A DNA stretch of 64,000 bases from Eurosta solidaginis (taxonomy: Eukaryota; Arthropoda; Insecta; Diptera; Tephritidae). The notes beneath the pieces are model-generated. The model had not been told where the DNA came from, made no database searches, and saw nothing but the letters and a program-made list of their open reading frames with translations. Made by a program: the position numbers and the translations under genes. Of the stretch, positions 59,553-64,000 are shown one piece after another. The stretch's first letter is position 1; each line of letters begins with the position of its first letter. The stretch is taken from NCBI RefSeq assembly GCF_040869045.1, contig NC_090322.1:275988662-276052661 (forward strand). Direction: 5' to 3'.

Positions 59553-60563
59553 TTTAAAAAAAGATGATAAAAAAATTTTAAGGATTACCTTTATATATAT
59601 GGACCAAAAAATAGAAGGCAATTTTTCATTTAAAACAGACATAGTCTTGTTGAATTTTGACTAAAAAACTTTAACAATAGCTCTTGCAAAAGAATCTTGG
59701 GATTTAAAACTATAAAGGTGGAGCACAATCTTTCAATTTAAGGCAAACATGTACTTGGGACAGGCATGCTTAACCAACGAACCGATATCATTTCGTTACG
59801 ATAATTAACGTTAATAAACGAAACAAAGTCATTTCGTTTCGTTAATTAACGTTAAGAACGTCAATTTAACGAAATGATTTTGTTTCGTTTTCTGCCATAT
59901 CAAAACGAAAGCAAATCGTTTATGTTGATTATTAATTTTAAACTATGCAGGCAAAGCTGATTGATGGCGGAGTCATTAAAGGTGGAAGCATTAGCCAAGC
60001 TGATTGCAACTTTTCTCATGAATTTTGACAGTACGAACATTTCTCAGAGTATTTTTGACATTACCACCAACGAATTACACAAACAAATTACATGGAGTTT
60101 GTGTGTATGTCCGCTCGCTGTTACCACCTTACGGCTTCACCATGGCTATAGCATTGCCACCACAATTCAAACATAAAGTATCAAGTTTTTTTTAACGTTT
60201 CTAACGTTAACGAAAGTTTTCGTTTCGGTTAAAAACGAGATACAATTTATCTTGATAATTTCTTTATCGATAATATTTCGAAGTGTTTCAACGGAAACGG
60301 TGGGAATTTTTTGATAAACGATTAGCTTAACGTTAAGGTGCATCCCTGACTTGGGACTAACTAATTGATTATTTAAAATTTAAACACGCACTCTACCTTT
60401 ATAATTTTAAATTACAAAATTATTTTACAAGATCTATTGTTAAAGTCTTTTAGTCAAAATTCAACAATACTATGTCTGTATTAAAGGAAAAAATGCCTTC
60501 TATTTTTTGGTCCATTTATATAAAGGTAGTCCTTAAAATTTTTTGATCATCTTTTTTTTTCAA
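59553..60563. mobile_element. Long palindrome, copy 3 of the palindrome-satellite repeat, with nested hAT MITE
   Basis: Left arm 59553-59735 and right arm 60386-60563 are inverted repeats (AGATGATAAAAAAATTTTAAGG, CCTTTATATATATGGACC, AAAAAATAGAAGGCA, TTGTTGAATTTTGACTAAAA against their complements). The arms are a diverged form of those at 31.0-31.4 kb. Without the inserted MITE the spacer would be about 70 bp, as in copy 1. Confidence 0.85.
59761..60348. mobile_element. hAT-type MITE with perfect 8-bp TSD
   Basis: ACTTGGGA flanks the element at 59753-59760 and 60349-60356. The ends are CAGGCATGCTTAAC and, reverse-complemented from the right, CAGGGATGCACCTTAAC. The 8-bp duplication and CAG...CTG-type ends fit the hAT superfamily. 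Inside, TTAACGTTAA and ACGAAA-like motifs repeat near both ends, as hAT subterminal repeats do. No transposase is present at 588 bp, so it would depend on one in trans. Confidence 0.85.
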
Positions 60564-60569
60564 TTTGTT

Positions 60570-60944
60570 AGTACTGCCTACAAAAAGTAATTGCAACTTT
60601 CAAAATAGCAAAATTTAATAGAATTAGTGGAATTTTCGCTGACAACACTGGCGAAAACAACAGAATTCCACCTCGCATCATAACAAGAGAATTCCACCTC
60701 GTTTGTCAGCTACTTAATTTGCACAGCTGAAAATCGTGGTGAAATTTGCATACGCCTGAAAGTCTGAAAGAATCGTGGTGAAAGTCGCGTATGCCTAAAA
60801 GGATGCAAGGACGTGCATTGAGTTAGGCCTTCAACAAGGTGGGATTCTACAACGCCTGCAACACTCAGGAGGCTAGCCATGAAGGTACGGCCTAATCTTC
60901 TAAATAGTTCCACTTGTGCGTTAGGTAGCTCAAATTTTTTGATC
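60570..60944. repeat. Spacer between palindrome and satellite, with small tandem duplications
   Basis: AGTACTGCCT at 60577-60587 mirrors the copy 2 junction. AGAATTCCACCTCG occurs twice (60662, 60688). A unit of about 36 bp with ATCGTGGTGAAA and GCCTRAAAG is doubled at about 60729-60801. No gene recognised. Confidence 0.55.
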
Positions 60945-62270
60945 AAATATTGCACTGTGACCGAGTTTTAAAATATATTTCAGGTTTCAAGTTTCTAGAT
61001 ATCCAGGAAGTTAGTTAAAAATCGATTGCAAGATTCCCAATTTAAAACTAGGTTTCTCAATATCTCGATCCATGCGCCACCTAGCGGAATTTTTTTGGCA
61101 AAATATCGCATTGTCACCGGCTTCTGACTTACGGCCCAAGTTTAATATGCCTAGCTTATCGGCAAGTTATTCAAAACCGATCACAAGAATTTGTTTTCTT
61201 ACTATCTCGATCTATGTGCCACCTAGCGGAATTTTTTTGGTAGAATATTGCATTGTCGCAGGGTTCTGACTTACGGCTCAAGTTTCATATCTCCAGGCCA
61301 CCGGGAAGTTACTCAAAAATCGATTGCAAGATTCCCCTCGTTTTTCAAGGATTTGTAGTTATCTCACTTAGCGCGGCACCTAGTGGAATTTTGTTGTCTG
61401 TAAATTGTATTGTAACCGGGTCTCGAACTATGTGCTAAGTTACAAGTCTCTAGGTAACCGGGAAGTTAGTTAAAAATGGATTGAAAAATTCCCAAATTAA
61501 ATTTAATTTTCCTAATATCTCGATCCGTGCGCAAACTAGCAGAATTTTTTTGATAAAATATTGTATCGTCACCGGGTTCTGACCCACGGCCCAAGTTTCA
61601 AGTCTCCAGCTCACCGGCAAGTTACTCAAAAATCGATCGCAAGATTCCCCTAGTTTTTTAGGGATTTGCAGTTATCTCAATTAGCACGCCACCTAGCGGA
61701 GCTTTGTGTTCTACAAATTGTATTGTCACAGGGTCTCGAACTATCTGCTAAGTTACAAGTCTCTAGGGAACCGGGAAGTTAGTTAAAGTGGTTAGAAAGA
61801 TTCCCAAATTAAAATTAATTTTCATAATATCTCGATCCATGCGCCATCTAGCGAATTTTTTTTGATAAAATATTGCATTGTCACCGGGTTATGACCTACG
61901 GCTGAAGTTTCATATCTCCAGCTCACCGGGAAGTTACTTAAAAATCGATTGCAAGATTCCCTGCGTTTTTTCAGGGATTTTCAGGGATTTTCGTTTATCT
62001 CGATTCGTCTGCCGCCTGGCGTCATCTTGTTTTCCACGAATTGTAGTGCGATTGACTCGTAAACTTTGTGCTAAGTTTCAAGTCTCTGGATCACTGAGAA
62101 GTTAGTTAAAAGTCGATCGAAAATTTTCCATTTTAAAATTAATTTTCTGTATATCTCGATCCGTGTGCCACCTAGCGGATTTTTTTTTTTACTTGCGTTC
62201 TAATGTCTCTCAGATCTGTACTATGTTCTAAGTATCAAGTATCTAGCTCAACGGGAAGTTACCGAAAAAG
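60945..62270 (+). repeat. 157-bp tandem satellite array, about 8 units with dimeric order (copy 3)
   Basis: The block CGCCACCTAGCGGA or a variant recurs at about 61075, 61218, 61376, 61531, 61688, 61850, 62010 and 62166. Two unit types alternate: AAGTTAGTTAAAA...TCCCAAATTAAA and AAGTTACTCAAAAATCGATT...TCCCCTAGTTTTT. Like units are about 312 bp apart. The array follows the palindrome, as in copies 1 and 2. Short frames inside are by-products of the repeat. Confidence 0.9.
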
Positions 62271-62516
62271 ACTTTTCCGTTGGTCAAAAATTAGTATGGA
62301 AATGAGGGCCCAACAATGAAATCGACTCAATATAAAGAAAAAAAAATCGATTTCAATCCCGGATCGTAAAACACGACACGGGCACAGATCTAGAAGCAGC
62401 ACGTAGCATAGGCCCAAGAAGGCTTCTATTATATACCAAGAGGGCGGAGCGATTATTTTATATAGGTCCTGATTTTTGATAGGGTTTTTCATTTTCGTAG
62501 TTTTGCAAACAATAAC

Positions 62517-62716
62517 AACAAGCATCTGCAAGGCAGATGAATTTTCGAGGCAGAAATACGCTCGGAGTGTTTGCCAAACTACGGCCAAGGGTCACTTAGA
62601 AAACCTCTTTTCTAATTGAACAACTTATTTAAAAATTTGTGATATTGCTTTGTTCGGGACTTGAACCTAGGGCCTTCGGTGTGGTAGATGACACACGCTT
62701 CCACCACGCCATTTAA
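62517..62716 (-). mobile_element. tRNA-derived SINE (family S1), 3'-truncated
   Basis: On the minus strand GGCGTGGTGGAAGCGTGTG (head), then CCTAGGTTCAAGTCCCG (box B), then the body with TCAATTAGAAAA, TTGGCAAAC and CATCTGCCTTGCAGATG. The distal body is missing. Some internal bases are deleted relative to the copy at 46.63 kb. Confidence 0.8.
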
Positions 62717-64000
62717 ATCTGGTTTAAATTTTATAATTTTCTTTGAGTTTTCGTAGGGTCATCTAAGAGTTAACAACCCTGCGATATGCCTTCACCATCT
62801 CCACTCAGGGACTAAATTTATGATATATCTTTAACAATTAGAGCCTTAAAAATTGTTCATCAGATCCTGGGAACCACTCTAAGGTACTTAGAAAAGAGTT
62901 TCAAATTAAATAATAATGGTTTTTCGCCATGCTTTGTAAATTTTTGTTTGGATTTATACAGTTTCCGCGTTGCCATCGTCTTTGTGCTCTTTCGTTCTCT
63001 TAGGTCGATTTTCGCTATAAGTGCAATTAAAACTTTCGACGTTTCGAAATCGGAATCAAAGCTCCGTTTAATCTCTAGTTTGTATGGATGTACGTTTATA
63101 TAGTGCGGTGGCAATAAATGAACTCGAATTCGCATTGCACGAAATCGAATCAACTTGAAAAGGCCTTTTAATTCGTCTGCGGATCCCGCAAAGTAACAGA
63201 ATATGCAATATGAAATCGCATTCCGTATTCACGCCACAAATATATATATAAAATACATTACGAATGTTACATGAACACACATATGTACATATATATATAT
63301 ATATTATTCACAAACGCTCAAAAATAAATTCAGGCTATTTAACGGGTTTTAAGATACAAGTTTAATAAGGCCAAACTTTTCATTCAACTGGTTGTGGTTG
63401 AATTGCAATAAACGTTCAAGCTGTGCGACGGCGAGTATTTTATTCTACAAAAATCTCTCAAAGTGTATTCAAGGTTTGTAAAACCTTATTGAAACACCTT
63501 CTTAATGGAATTTTCTAATTTGAGTTTTGAACGCAGAATCAATGGCATATAATCCATATGTTTAATGCACAGCTCTTGGTGGTTGGCAGACAAATCAACA
63601 TCATTTTTTATCTCTATGCATACCAACATATTTATAAAGGTAAGTTCGGGATTTTACTACAACCCATTCATTACTGACCATTCGTTATTCATCGGCTGAC
63701 AACGGAAATGCTTAATTGAAATTCCAAATTGTTACAGATGCCGTCTGACCAAAGATGTTCGCGTTTATGATGTTGCCAGTTAATTCACCAATTTCATATA
63801 CCTATGTACATATATACTTTTACCCGGAGGATAATATTTGAATGCATTTGCTGGGCTATTCGTCTCTATTAGTCTGGGCTTAACGAAGTAGTGCAGTGGA
63901 CACTCCGTACTCGAGAAAGCTTTAAACGTGTATTTAATACTGTCAAATCAATATGAATTCGAAATTGTTACTTCCTTCTCGCAAGGCCAATAATCCTAGA
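62717..64000. other. Non-coding stretch to the window end
   Basis: AT-rich, with a (TA)n run at about 63289-63304. No gene or named repeat seen. Confidence 0.5.

Noticed and set aside
60945..62270. CRISPR-like array of spaced repeats
   Set aside because: Whole 157-bp units are repeated, not short repeats with unique spacers, and the DNA is eukaryotic.

Overview
The window is AT-rich eukaryotic DNA with no host gene I can recognise. Long stretches lack open frames, (TGTA)n- and (TTG)n-type microsatellites are frequent, and every convincing coding signal belongs to a transposable element. The repeat families resemble those of higher flies, and a tephritid fruit fly (Bactrocera, Zeugodacus or Ceratitis group) is my best guess. 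That guess rests on recall of repeat types, not on a host gene. The window is probably intergenic DNA or a large intron.

Layout: 0.03-5.0 kb holds two short terminal-inverted-repeat (TIR) candidates on either side of a long, broken, minus-strand LINE (0.58-4.38 kb). That LINE has a zinc-finger N-terminus with a degenerate 2A-like motif, then an AP-type endonuclease, then reverse transcriptase. 5-18 kb is mostly unannotated AT-rich DNA with a tRNA-derived SINE (12.85 kb) and a short relic of a second LINE family (15.1 kb). 18.2 kb has a 404-bp retroposon with a (CAA)n tail and a likely target-site duplication (TSD). 20.4 kb has a GCC/GGC hairpin. 21.1-21.8 kb is the broken C-terminal end of the second LINE family. 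22.1-23.3 kb holds a mini-me/DINE-like repeat and a 5' fragment of the first LINE family. 24.6-25.5 kb is a short-TIR element carrying a SINE. 31.0-32.8 kb has a long palindrome joined to one satellite monomer, a tRNA-like SINE fragment and a full mini-me-like repeat. 34.4-35.2 kb is another relic of the first LINE family.

37.9-42.5 kb is the best-delimited element: a Ty3/Gypsy-type LTR retrotransposon with two LTRs, a likely tRNA-Leu primer site, a Gag that begins with a SAP-like domain, zinc knuckles, protease, reverse transcriptase, RNase H, integrase and a GPY/F module. Frameshifts, an in-frame stop and several deletions make it non-functional. Inverted copies of a second tRNA-derived SINE lie beside it.

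46.3-47.3 kb is a diverged mini-me-like repeat into which a SINE inserted with a perfect 14-bp TSD. 48.8-49.9 kb is a fourth fragment of the first LINE. 50.3-50.8 kb is a TTATCGA-rich minisatellite. From 54.6 to 62.3 kb lie two large copies of one modular repeat (long palindrome, about 157-bp tandem monomers, conserved end). A Penelope-like element with an open RT plus GIY-YIG endonuclease frame interrupts one copy, and a hAT-type MITE with a perfect 8-bp TSD sits in the palindrome loop of the other. A third, smaller copy is at 31.0-31.56 kb.

The genes do not form a cellular pathway. They are parts of mobile elements, and the nesting gives relative ages: the palindrome-satellite repeat is older than the hAT MITE and the Penelope-like insertion, and mini-me-like and short-TIR elements are older than the SINEs they carry.
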